Assembly (NCBI GenBank): GCA_016938425.1
Contig: JAFGUR010000251.1
Span: forward strand, 1-12,451
Reading direction: 5' to 3'
DNA length: 12,451 nt
DNA from: Fusobacteriaceae bacterium
GTDB lineage: Bacteria > Fusobacteriota > Fusobacteriia > Fusobacteriales > Fusobacteriaceae
The position numbers and the translations under genes were made by a program. Positions 1 to 6,433 of the stretch are shown here, one piece after another. The number at the start of each line of letters is the position of its first letter. Within the stretch, counting starts at the first letter, position 1. The notes under the pieces were generated by a model, which saw nothing but the letters and a program-made list of their open reading frames with translations, searched no databases and had not been told where the DNA came from.

Positions 1-36
1 GAACGGTCGAAGGTTCGAATCCTTTCCTAGGCACCA
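1..36 (+). tRNA. tRNA, 3' part only (amino acid not determined)
   Basis: The T-arm is complete: stem GAAGG (9-13), loop TTCGAAT (14-20), stem CCTTT (21-25, with one G-U pair). It is followed by the acceptor 3' strand CCTAGGC (26-32), discriminator A33 and an encoded CCA (34-36). The 5' portion lies outside the window, so the anticodon cannot be read. The bases just before the T-stem (about CGGTC) look like a short class I variable loop, which argues against Leu, Ser or Tyr. The acceptor 5' strand should read GCCTAGG. Confidence 0.9.
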
Positions 37-43
37 TTTATTT

Positions 44-66
44 AGCAGCTTGATAGCTGTTTTTTG
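44..66 (+). terminator. Rho-independent terminator of the tRNA gene
   Basis: CAGCT (46-50), loop TGAT, AGCTG (55-59) form a perfect stem that extends by an A-T and a G-T pair. A run of Ts (60-65) follows. It lies 8 nt after the tRNA CCA, as expected for the end of a tRNA transcript. Confidence 0.8.
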
Positions 67-141
67 TTTTTATCAATTTTTAAATATTAAATTGAAATAT
101 TTAGCTTAATTGTATATAATCAAATTGGTAGGAATTATAGT

Positions 142-440
142 GTTGTAAGAGTAAAAAATTATTTGTATATAATTACAAATAATTGGCATTGGTTTTAGAG
201 GATTAGCAAGGATACTTCCTTGTCGTGGGTTCGGGCTCCAATGCCGTCAACTTAAGAAAATTTGCAGTATAATTTGCTCAAATTATAGCTGTAATGAAAA
301 TTAAAAAACTTAAAGCTCCAAGTCTTCCCTTATCAGGGGGAGATTTAGAGGGGGTTATTTAGATTCACTAAGTTGATGACATTGGCTCGGGCTCTGCCCT
401 GACTCCTCCTCTCTTTCCCCACCGAAGGTGGGGGATTACA
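142..440 (+). repeat. Modular intergenic repeat, copy A (full: head + inner module + tail)
   Basis: This fills most of the 480-bp gap between the tRNA and msrA, which holds no convincing gene. The head (142-245) starts with TTGTAAGAGTAAAAAATT and contains GGCATTGG (185-192) paired with CCAATGCC (238-245), enclosing the hairpin CAAGGA/TCCTTG (207-222). The inner module (238-385) is bounded by imperfect inverted repeats, CCAATGCCGTCAACTTA on the left and the complement of CCAATGTCATCAACTTA on the right. The tail carries the hairpin CCCCACC-GAA-GGTGGGG and then GGATTAC. Head and tail recur in copy B (5368-5507), and head and inner module recur in copy C (7833-8019). Both of those copies are in the opposite orientation. 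No ORF is carried. Confidence 0.8.
238..385 (+). mobile_element. MITE-like inner module with terminal inverted repeats (in copy A)
   Basis: This segment of about 148 bp has ends that match as inverted repeats over about 17 bp with two mismatches. It contains two internal hairpins: TTGCAG-TATAATTT against AAATTATAGCTGTAA, with loop GCTC, and TCTTCCC against GGGGAGA near 325-345. It is non-coding. A diverged relative lies at 7833-7970, but copy B lacks the segment. That pattern suggests a non-autonomous insertion or an excisable module. Its mobility is inferred, not shown. Confidence 0.5.
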
Positions 441-461
441 TAAACGTAGTTTTTTATGTAA
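436..461 (+). other. Inverted repeat upstream of msrA
   Basis: TTACATAAA (436-444) and TTTATGTAA (453-461) form a 9-bp stem with an 8-nt loop. It lies directly after the tail of repeat copy A and about 60 nt before the msrA start. It could be the edge of the repeat, an mRNA hairpin or an operator. There is no downstream T-run to make it a terminator. Confidence 0.4.
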
Positions 462-519
462 GTAAAATAAAGGTGTTAGGGGTTTGTAACATACTAAAAT
501 TATAACAGGAGGAACATTT

Positions 520-1035
520 ATGGATAGTATTGTTTTAGCTGGCGGTTGTTTTTGGGGAGTAGAGGCATATTTTAAAAGAGTTAAAGGTGTTATTGGAACT
601 AGAGTTGGTTACGCACAAGGAGAAAAAGAAAATCCCACATACAAAGAAGTTTGTGAAGGTGATACAGGACATGCAGAAGTTTGTGATGTAATATTTGATG
701 AAAATGAAATCTCATTAGAAAAAATACTAGAGCATTTTTTTAGAATTATAGATCCCACAAGTTTAAATAGACAAGGTGGAGATGAAGGACCACAATATAG
801 AACAGGAATTTATTGTAATACAAATGATAGATTAGAAGAAATTAAAGAAATAATTAAAGAAGTTCAAAAAAAATATGAAGAAAAAATTGTTACAGAAGTA
901 GATATTTTAGATATATTTTATGATGCAGAAGAATATCATCAAGAATATTTACAAAAGAATCCATCAGGATATTGCCATGTTGATTTTTCTCTTATAAAAC
1001 CAGAGGAAAGACAAAATCCAATTGAAAATAATTAA
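520..1035 (+). CDS. msrA: Peptide-methionine (S)-S-oxide reductase MsrA
   Basis: This cytosolic repair enzyme reduces the S-epimer of methionine sulfoxide, free or in proteins, using thioredoxin-type electron donors. The 171 residues carry the signature GCFWG with the catalytic Cys at residue 10. Also present are GHAEV (50-54), DPTSLNRQG (78-86) and YHQEYLQKNP followed by GYCHVD, which supplies a likely resolving Cys at 152. The usual YAGG is YAQG here. The length is normal for a stand-alone MsrA, and no MsrB domain is fused. The active site is Cys and not selenocysteine. The start is supported by AGGAGG (507-512), 7 nt before the ATG. The gene is monocistronic or loosely followed by the DUF4325 gene. 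Confidence 0.96.
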   Translation: MDSIVLAGGCFWGVEAYFKRVKGVIGTRVGYAQGEKENPTYKEVCEGDTGHAEVCDVIFDENEISLEKILEHFFRIIDPTSLNRQGGDEGPQYRTGIYCNTNDRLEEIKEIIKEVQKKYEEKIVTEVDILDIFYDAEEYHQEYLQKNPSGYCHVDFSLIKPEERQNPIENN

Positions 1036-1037
1036 AG

Positions 1038-1065
1038 TTGTTTCTAATTTTTTTTGGTGTATAAT
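1038..1065 (+). promoter_or_regulatory. Candidate promoter for the DUF4325 gene
   Basis: A perfect -10 box TATAAT (1060-1065) lies 16 nt after a weak -35 TTGTTT (1038-1043), just past the msrA stop. The poor -35 makes this tentative. It would give a leader of about 60 nt. Confidence 0.35.
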
Positions 1066-1134
1066 ATGTATATAGATTTTTATTTATAGTTGGATTTTTA
1101 ATTCAAAAGATTATTATACAGGGGGTTGATGTTT

Positions 1135-1398
1135 ATGGTTGTTTATATGGAAGATTATATTGGACGTGACCCAGGGTTTTTATATGAAACTATTAGTGAA
1201 AGTATCGAAAGAGGAAATAGAATTGTCATTAATTTTAAAGGTGTTGACAATGTTTCTATGGAATATTTAAAAGAAAGTGTTGGAAGAGTTCTTGAAGAAA
1301 ATGGATTTGATACTTTAAAGAATAAATTGAATTTTGTAAATGTAAAAAATCATGTTCGTTATGAATTAGTTTCATTAGTTAAAGGATTTCCAAATTAA
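1135..1398 (+). CDS. Small STAS-like DUF4325-type protein
   Basis: This is a predicted soluble protein of 87 residues. The central pattern, a hydrophobic strand VINFKGVDNVSMEYL followed by a helix and the late strand LNFVNV, resembles STAS-like DUF4325 domains, in which a strand reading roughly vxlDFxGvxxvs precedes a helix. The Asp of that strand is Asn here. No catalytic residues, signal peptide or membrane segment are seen. ATG 1135 is preferred because the GGGGG run (1121-1125) sits 9 nt upstream. The in-frame TTG at 1126 and ATG at 1129 are too close to it. DUF4325 proteins often accompany histidine-kinase-like ATPases, but no such gene is adjacent here. The role is unknown. Confidence 0.7.
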   Translation: MVVYMEDYIGRDPGFLYETISESIERGNRIVINFKGVDNVSMEYLKESVGRVLEENGFDTLKNKLNFVNVKNHVRYELVSLVKGFPN

Positions 1399-1460
1399 GC
1401 TTTAAAAGAATTATGGACAAATTTTTAATAAACTTTTTGTATTTAAAAAATAAAAAGAAT

Positions 1461-1511
1461 AATCCTTTCTAAGTTGGTAAAATAAATTGTCAATTTAGAA
1501 GGGATTTTTTT
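1461..1511 (+). terminator. Terminator after the DUF4325 gene
   Basis: AATCCTTTCTAA (1461-1472) pairs with TTAGAAGGGATT, allowing one G-T pair, and the stem extends inward through TTG/CAA. A run of seven Ts follows. It lies about 60 nt downstream of the stop codon. Confidence 0.8.
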
Positions 1512-1588
1512 ATGAAAAGAAATTACAAGAAGCACTTATTAATTTTTTTAACAAACTGATAACCTTCATAACGCTTTTAAACGAATTA

Positions 1589-1606
1589 AGTATATTAAAA
1601 TATACT
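1589..1606. repeat. Perfect 8-bp inverted repeat
   Basis: AGTATATT-AA-AATATACT lies in the 440-bp gap between the two converging transcription units. It has no T-run and no nearby start codon. It could be a protein-binding palindrome or a chance feature of AT-rich DNA. Confidence 0.3.
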
Positions 1607-1634
1607 CCAGATAATCTATACAATATATATAATT

Positions 1635-1684
1635 AAAAAAACAGTATTTCCAATAGACTGAAGTCTAATGAAAATACTGTTTTT
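1635..1684 (-). terminator. Bidirectional terminator at the end of the aroC-pheA-aroE-aroQ operon
   Basis: The outer stem is AAAAAACAGTATTT (1635-1648) against AAATACTGTTTTT. The inner stem is TAGAC/GTCTA with a TGAA loop. On the minus strand a run of seven Us follows, and on the plus strand five. It lies about 150 nt past the aroQ stop, with nothing gene-like between. It therefore probably ends the aro transcript and can also catch read-through from the left. Confidence 0.75.
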
Positions 1685-1836
1685 AGTAACAAAAGAAATA
1701 GATAATTCCTGTATAAGATTGGATCATAACTCTAGGACAACTCCATATTCATTTTAAAAATATATTTTAACTGTGTTGAAATATAAAACTAAAAAATTTA
1801 GAAGAATTTCTATTTACACAAAAAAGATTACAGGTT

Positions 1837-2265
1837 CTAAATTTTACTCAAATAATTTATTGCCAATTTATACCCTTCTACCCCTAAACCACAAATTTGT
1901 CCAATACACGCCTTTGCAGGATAAGAAATATGTCTAAACTCTTCTCTTTTATGAATATTACTAATATGAACTTCAATAGCAGGGATATCAATAGATTTTA
2001 AAGCATCCATTATTGCTATTGAATAATGTGTGTAAGCTCCGGGATTAATTACTATTCCTTTTACCTTACTAGAAAAAGCTTCTTGAATTTTATTTATAAT
2101 TTCACCTTCAATATTACTTTGATAAAATTCTAAATCAACATCAATGTTTTTTCCATATTCGTTTATTTCATCACACATCTTTTCATATGTTAAATTCCCA
2201 TATATTTCAGGCTCCCTAACCCCTAACATATTTATATTAGGACCATTTATTACTAAAATTTTCAT
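1837..2265 (-). CDS. aroQ: Type II 3-dehydroquinate dehydratase
   Basis: This enzyme dehydrates 3-dehydroquinate to 3-dehydroshikimate, the third shikimate step, as a cytosolic dodecamer in this family. The 142 residues have the usual length. Visible landmarks are GPNINMLG (8-15), Arg17, catalytic Tyr22 in REPEIYG, NPGAYTHYS (74-82), Glu98 and the catalytic base His100 in EVHISN, and Arg111 in REEFRH. It is the last gene of the aroC-pheA-aroE-aroQ unit. Its ATG overlaps the aroE stop as ATGA (4 nt), and GGGGGA lies 6 nt upstream, so translation is probably coupled to aroE. Confidence 0.97.
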   Translation of the reverse strand: MKILVINGPNINMLGVREPEIYGNLTYEKMCDEINEYGKNIDVDLEFYQSNIEGEIINKIQEAFSSKVKGIVINPGAYTHYSIAIMDALKSIDIPAIEVHISNIHKREEFRHISYPAKACIGQICGLGVEGYKLAINYLSKI

Positions 2266-3077
2266 TTTATTCCCCCATACACTTTACTTACTAACTCTTC
2301 AAAAATTATGTTTAACTTACCTAAATCATAACTTTGTTCTTGCCACAGTTCTTCTGCTTTAATAGCTTGAGCAAAAAGCATATATAATCCATTTTCAATT
2401 CTCAAATTTAACTGCTTTGCCTCTTCTAAAAATTTTGTCATTTTAGGATTGTATATTAAATCTATTGCAAATTCAAATTTACCAATTATTTCTTTACTCA
2501 CAGGAGAATCTCCAACATTTGGGAACATCCCAACTGGTGTACAATTTGTTAACAAATAACCCTTATTCAATTGACCTAACTCATCATAATTTATTGATTT
2601 TACTCCTAGTGGTACATCTTTATTTAAATTTCTTGATACTAAGTATATTTCTTTAGCTTTTAAATCTTTTAAAGCTTCTATGACGGCTTTTGCAGAACCG
2701 CCATTACCAAGAATTACACAAGTTTCACCTTCTACCTTAGCTCCCAATTTTAACACAGTTAACAAATACCCATAATAATCTGTATTATACCCATAAAGTT
2801 TTCCATTTTTATTTACTACTGTATTTACAGCCCCTATATTAGAAGCTTTTTCATCAATAAAATCTAAAAAATCCATAATATCTTGTTTATAGGGTATTGT
2901 CACATTAAAGCCTTTTAAATATCCATTTTTTACTTTGTTCACAAACTCTTCTAGTTTATTTTTTTGAATTTCTAAAAGATTATATCCAAAATTAAAATTT
3001 TCTATTTCAAAAAATTTTCTATGAATTAAAGGTGAGTAACTATGTCCTAGTTTTTCCCCAATCAATGCATAATCCAT
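2262..3077 (-). CDS. aroE: Shikimate dehydrogenase (NADP+)
   Basis: This enzyme reduces 3-dehydroshikimate to shikimate with NADPH, the fourth shikimate step. Counting from the ATG at 3077 gives 271 residues, normal for AroE. The shikimate-binding Ser pair sits in GHSYSP (11-16). Catalytic Lys64 is in NVTIPYK, and catalytic Asp100 is in NTDYYG. The dinucleotide loop is GNGGSAKAV (124-132), with SRN at 148-150 as in NADP-preferring forms. NCTPVGM is also present. A longer reading from a TTG at 3089 is possible but would place the Shine-Dalgarno GGGAGGA inside the gene. The ATG is chosen because that site precedes it, and because it overlaps the pheA stop by one base (TAATG). Confidence 0.96.
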   Translation of the reverse strand: MDYALIGEKLGHSYSPLIHRKFFEIENFNFGYNLLEIQKNKLEEFVNKVKNGYLKGFNVTIPYKQDIMDFLDFIDEKASNIGAVNTVVNKNGKLYGYNTDYYGYLLTVLKLGAKVEGETCVILGNGGSAKAVIEALKDLKAKEIYLVSRNLNKDVPLGVKSINYDELGQLNKGYLLTNCTPVGMFPNVGDSPVSKEIIGKFEFAIDLIYNPKMTKFLEEAKQLNLRIENGLYMLFAQAIKAEELWQEQSYDLGKLNIIFEELVSKVYGGIK

Positions 3078-4195
3078 TATTCCTCCCAAGCCTCATAATT
3101 ACCTAACATTTTAAAGAAATTACATTTACTTTCTATTGATCTTAACGCTTCTTCTATTTTACTATCGTTTATATTGCCTGATATGTCAATATAAAAATAA
3201 TGTTCCCATGGTTTTTCTAAAATTGGTAATGATTTAATGCTGAGCATATTTATTCCTCTTTGAGCAAATTCTGCAATTATTCCAAAAAGTTCTCCTGCCT
3301 TATGAAGAGTAGAAAAAGCAATAGAAATTTTATTTGCATTTTCCTTGATTTCTTTCTCTTTTGAAACAATTATAAAACGAGTATAATTAGAATTACTATT
3401 ATTTATATTTTCAATTAATATTTTCAAATTGTAAAGTCTAGAAAGTTCTTTACTTCCAATAGCCCCTTTTTCTAAGCTATTACTTGATGCAACTAACTTG
3501 GCACTTTCTGCTGTACTTGTTTGTGGAAAATGGCTCCAATTTTTATCCTGTAAAAAATAACTACTTTGCTCAAAGGGCTGTGGATGTGAATAAACTTCCT
3601 TTATATCTTCTAATTTAGCATCCTTATGTCCCAACAAGTTATGATCCACTTTTAAAAGATATTCTCCTACTATAAATAAATTCTTCTCTCTAATCAAATC
3701 AAAATTATCTTTAATTGCTCCAGTAGAAGAGTTTTCAAAAGGAATTACTCCATAATCAACTTCACCATTCTCAACAGCCTGAAAAATCAAATTAAAATTA
3801 TTAAAATTCTTTTGATTTATATTTTCCCCAAAATAATTATTCATCGCTTCATAGCTATAAGAACCAGGAATTCCAAGATAAGCTATTGTTAGTTTCTTAT
3901 TATTATTAAAGAAAAAAGTTGGAGACTTCTCTTTTATTTTTTTCTTTTGATAATCTTTGCTTAAAGCCATTAAATTTTCAAAAAATAACCGCAAATACTC
4001 GGATAATTCTTTATTTTCAAGGTATAAGTCAACTTTTTCAAGTAAAACTTCTTCTCTTCCCTTATCAAAAATTTCCATATTATTTTCTAACTTATATTCA
4101 GCAATTCCTGTTACAATCTTCATTCTCTTTTCAAATAACTTTACAATTTCTTTGTCAATAGAGTCTATTTCTTTTCTTAATTCATTTATATCCAT
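3077..4195 (-). CDS. pheA: Bifunctional chorismate mutase / prephenate dehydratase
   Basis: This protein converts chorismate to prephenate and then to phenylpyruvate, the committed route to phenylalanine. It has 372 residues. An AroQ-type chorismate mutase spans about 1-85, with Arg7, Arg24, Lys35, Asp44, Arg47 and Glu48 at the spacing of the E. coli active-site residues. Prephenate dehydratase spans about 101-280, with GIPGSYS at 108-114 and the catalytic TRF at 272-274. A C-terminal ACT domain spans about 288-365. The ACT motifs that usually bind phenylalanine are altered: GEL replaces GAL (301-303) and IKSLP replaces IESRP (320-324). Only one base separates it from the aroC stop, and GGAG lies 8 nt before the ATG. 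Confidence 0.96.
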   Translation of the reverse strand: MDINELRKEIDSIDKEIVKLFEKRMKIVTGIAEYKLENNMEIFDKGREEVLLEKVDLYLENKELSEYLRLFFENLMALSKDYQKKKIKEKSPTFFFNNNKKLTIAYLGIPGSYSYEAMNNYFGENINQKNFNNFNLIFQAVENGEVDYGVIPFENSSTGAIKDNFDLIREKNLFIVGEYLLKVDHNLLGHKDAKLEDIKEVYSHPQPFEQSSYFLQDKNWSHFPQTSTAESAKLVASSNSLEKGAIGSKELSRLYNLKILIENINNSNSNYTRFIIVSKEKEIKENANKISIAFSTLHKAGELFGIIAEFAQRGINMLSIKSLPILEKPWEHYFYIDISGNINDSKIEEALRSIESKCNFFKMLGNYEAWEE

Positions 4196-4196
4196 G

Positions 4197-5285
4197 TTAT
4201 AACTCCTTTTTTTCCATCAAAAAGTCCAAAATAGTTAATGCTACTGCTGCTTCTACCACAACCATAGCTCTTGGAACAATACATGGATCATGCCTTCCCT
4301 CTACTTTCAATTTAGTTTCTTCTTTTGTTACAAAATTAACTGTTTTTTGCTCTTTACCTATAGAAGCTGGTGGTTTTATTGCTAATCTAAAGACAATTGG
4401 CATTCCTGTTGATATACCTCCAATTATCCCTCCATTATTGTTTGTTTCTGTTTTTATTTCGCCATTTTCTAAGTAAATTTCATCATTTGCCTCTGAACCT
4501 AGCATTTTGGCTATATCAAACCCAGCTCCAAATTCTATTCCCTTTACTGCTGGAACTGAAAACATCATAGATGAAAGTCTTGATTCTATCGAATCAAAAA
4601 ATGGGTTACCTATCCCTGCTTTTACTCCATTTACTGCAACTTCAATAACTCCTCCTATTGAGTCTTCCATGCTTTTTGCTTCAACAATTGCATTTTTCAT
4701 AAGTTCACTATTATTATCTTTTAATGTAGGAAAATCCATATTTTGAAGATTTTTTAATAAATCATTGTTTATTTCTTTAAGAGTAAGTCCTCTCCCTTCA
4801 ATATTACCAATACTTTTAATATGAGTTCCTATAAAAATTCCTTTACTTTCTAATAATTGTTTTGCTAAACTACCTGCAAAAACTAAAGGTGCAGTAATTC
4901 TACCAGAAAAATGACCACTTCCTCTATAATCATTATTGTCAGAATATCTCATCTTACCGCTATAGTCAGCATGTCCTGGTCTCAAAACATCTTTTAACAC
5001 CGAATAATCCTTTGATCTTTGATTTGTATTTCTTATTATTATTGCAAGGGGAGAACCTGTAGTTTTCCCTTCAAAAAATCCACTTAAAATTTCAAATTCA
5101 TCAGGTTCTTTTCTTGAGGTTGTAAGTTCACTTTGTCCAGGTGCCCTTCTAGCCATATCCTTTTTAATTTTTTCTAAATCTACTGAAAATCCCGAAGGAA
5201 ATCCTCCTATATTAATTCCTAAAGCTACTCCATGAGATTCTCCAAATATTGATACTGTTATATTTTTTCCCCAATTTGCACTCAT
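4197..5285 (-). CDS. aroC: Chorismate synthase
   Basis: This enzyme eliminates phosphate from 5-enolpyruvylshikimate 3-phosphate to form chorismate, using reduced FMN. The 362 residues match the family. GESHG (15-19) carries His18. RPGHADYSGKMRY holds the second conserved His at 105. RGSGHFSGRITAPLVFAG (121-138) is the variant seen in Firmicutes-like enzymes. RAMVVVEAAVALTILD closes the fold. No separate flavin reductase domain is present. The ATG has GGAGG 7 nt upstream. It is the first gene of the downstream aro unit, 300 bp after tyrA. That gap contains a terminator and repeat copy B, so a separate promoter is likely, although none is clear. Confidence 0.97.
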   Translation of the reverse strand: MSANWGKNITVSIFGESHGVALGINIGGFPSGFSVDLEKIKKDMARRAPGQSELTTSRKEPDEFEILSGFFEGKTTGSPLAIIIRNTNQRSKDYSVLKDVLRPGHADYSGKMRYSDNNDYRGSGHFSGRITAPLVFAGSLAKQLLESKGIFIGTHIKSIGNIEGRGLTLKEINNDLLKNLQNMDFPTLKDNNSELMKNAIVEAKSMEDSIGGVIEVAVNGVKAGIGNPFFDSIESRLSSMMFSVPAVKGIEFGAGFDIAKMLGSEANDEIYLENGEIKTETNNNGGIIGGISTGMPIVFRLAIKPPASIGKEQKTVNFVTKEETKLKVEGRHDPCIVPRAMVVVEAAVALTILDFLMEKKEL

Positions 5286-5367
5286 TACTTTACCTCCAAT
5301 ATTTTCTTATGTAGTTTGTTGCAAAACTTCAACAGCTTTATTTTACTTGTAAAAAGCTATATTTTTC

Positions 5368-5507
5368 ATACAATCCCCCACCTTCGGTGAGAAAAAGAAG
5401 GGGGATTCTGAACGGAGCCTGTGCCACAACAAGAATTACTCCTCGTCATTCCTCTAAAACCAGAGTTGTTTATTATTACTTATATACAATTTTTTAGTCT
5501 TGCAACT
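5368..5507 (-). repeat. Modular intergenic repeat, copy B (head + tail, no inner module)
   Basis: Read on the minus strand, this begins GTTGCAAGACTAAAAAATTG, continues with GGTTTTAGAGGAAT and CAGGCTCC, and ends CACCGAAGGTGGGGGATT. These blocks align in order with copy A (142-440), but the segment that would hold the inner inverted-repeat module is missing. The tail can fold with CACC-GAA-GGTG enclosed by AATCCCC/GGGGATT. It occupies most of the 302-bp tyrA-aroC gap and separates two halves of the aro cluster. Confidence 0.75.
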
Positions 5508-5555
5508 AACTATTTCTTATGTTCAGCTTTTAAACCTAAATCATTTCAGTTATGC

Positions 5556-5583
5556 AAATAAAGGCAAGAATATTCTCTTGCCT
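5556..5583 (-). terminator. Hairpin terminator at the end of aroF-tyrA
   Basis: On the minus strand AGGCAAGA-(6 nt)-TCTTGCCT forms a perfect 8-bp stem starting 4 nt after the tyrA stop, followed by TTATTTG. The U-tract is weak, so it may only partly terminate, or may protect the 3' end. Confidence 0.6.
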
Positions 5584-5587
5584 CCTA

Positions 5588-6424
5588 TTAATCAATAAGT
5601 TCCCGTCTCCTTGTAGACTCTTGAAACTCTTTTTCTAAAATTTCTGGTTCATTATTTTCAAGAGCTTTCTTTATAATTTCTATTTTTTCTTGAAAAAACT
5701 CAATTTTATTTATTAAATTTTCTTTGTTTTCCATGAATAATTCTGTCCATAATTTAGAATTTATCTTGGCAATTCTTGTTAAATCTCTATATGAATCCCC
5801 AATGAATTTATTTGTATCAAATTTTAAATTATCACTATTAATTAAAGCAACTGCTATTGCATGAGTCAATTGACTTGTAAAAGAAATTATTTCATCATGA
5901 TTTTCTGCTGTAATTTCTGTAACATTTTTGAATCCCATAGAAATTATTATTTCTTTTAAAATTGAAATATTCTCTGCTTTATTGTTTGTATTAGGAGTTA
6001 AAATATAATTAGCATTTTTAAAAATATTTTTATCTGCATACTCTAATCCAATTTTTTCTCTTCCTGCCATTGGATGTCCAAAAATAAAATCAGCTTTTAA
6101 TGGAAGCTGTAAAATTTCTTTCATAATTTCACATTTTACCCCTGCTGCATCAGTTATTATTGAATTTTCTTTAAAAAAATCTATATTTTCTTTCATAAAA
6201 TTAACAATTAATTTAGGATATAAAGAAATTATTACAATATCAGCCTCTCCTAATAAATCTTTAGGGGTAGAACTTCCCTTGTCAATTATTCCTTTTTCCA
6301 AGGCAAAGGAAATAGTTTTTAAATCAATATCAATTGCTGTAATTTTTTTAATTTTTGGATTATCTCTTAAAGCTAAAGCATAGGTGCCTCCGACTAATCC
6401 TAAACCTACAATACAAATATTCAT
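5588..6424 (-). CDS. tyrA: Prephenate dehydrogenase
   Basis: This enzyme oxidatively decarboxylates prephenate to 4-hydroxyphenylpyruvate, the tyrosine precursor. The 278 residues begin with a Rossmann loop VGLGLVGG (6-13), and Asp32 ends the second strand, which suggests NAD+ over NADP+. GHPMAGRE (116-123) carries the catalytic His117, and SQLTH (184-188) carries the second conserved His188. The protein ends soon after the helical dehydrogenase domain. It has no ACT domain and no fused chorismate mutase, so its feedback control is not evident from its domains. It lies 9 nt after aroF, with TAAGGAG overlapping the aroF stop as its ribosome binding site. It is therefore co-transcribed with aroF and subject to the aroF leader. 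Confidence 0.95.
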   Translation of the reverse strand: MNICIVGLGLVGGTYALALRDNPKIKKITAIDIDLKTISFALEKGIIDKGSSTPKDLLGEADIVIISLYPKLIVNFMKENIDFFKENSIITDAAGVKCEIMKEILQLPLKADFIFGHPMAGREKIGLEYADKNIFKNANYILTPNTNNKAENISILKEIIISMGFKNVTEITAENHDEIISFTSQLTHAIAVALINSDNLKFDTNKFIGDSYRDLTRIAKINSKLWTELFMENKENLINKIEFFQEKIEIIKKALENNEPEILEKEFQESTRRRELID

Positions 6425-6433
6425 GTGTTCTCC

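Noticed and set aside
1..36. Assignment of the tRNA as tRNA-Leu from its acceptor end
   Set aside because: The bases before the T-stem look like a short variable loop, and the anticodon is outside the window, so no identity is claimed.
142..440. CRISPR array
   Set aside because: The repeats are three dispersed intergenic copies in mixed orientation, without regular short repeats and spacers.
1512..1559. 15-codon ORF after the DUF4325 gene
   Set aside because: Its apparent ribosome binding site is the 3' arm of a rho-independent terminator, so transcripts would rarely include it.
3077..3089. Upstream TTG start for aroE giving four extra residues
   Set aside because: It would translate through the GGGAGGA ribosome binding site. 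The ATG at 3077 coupled to the pheA stop fits better.
5345..5371. Eight-codon ORF (MKNIAFYK) after the GGGGGA of repeat copy B, as a second leader peptide before aroC
   Set aside because: It has only one Phe and one Tyr, the spacing is short, and no terminator lies between it and aroC. The GGGGGA belongs to the repeat tail.
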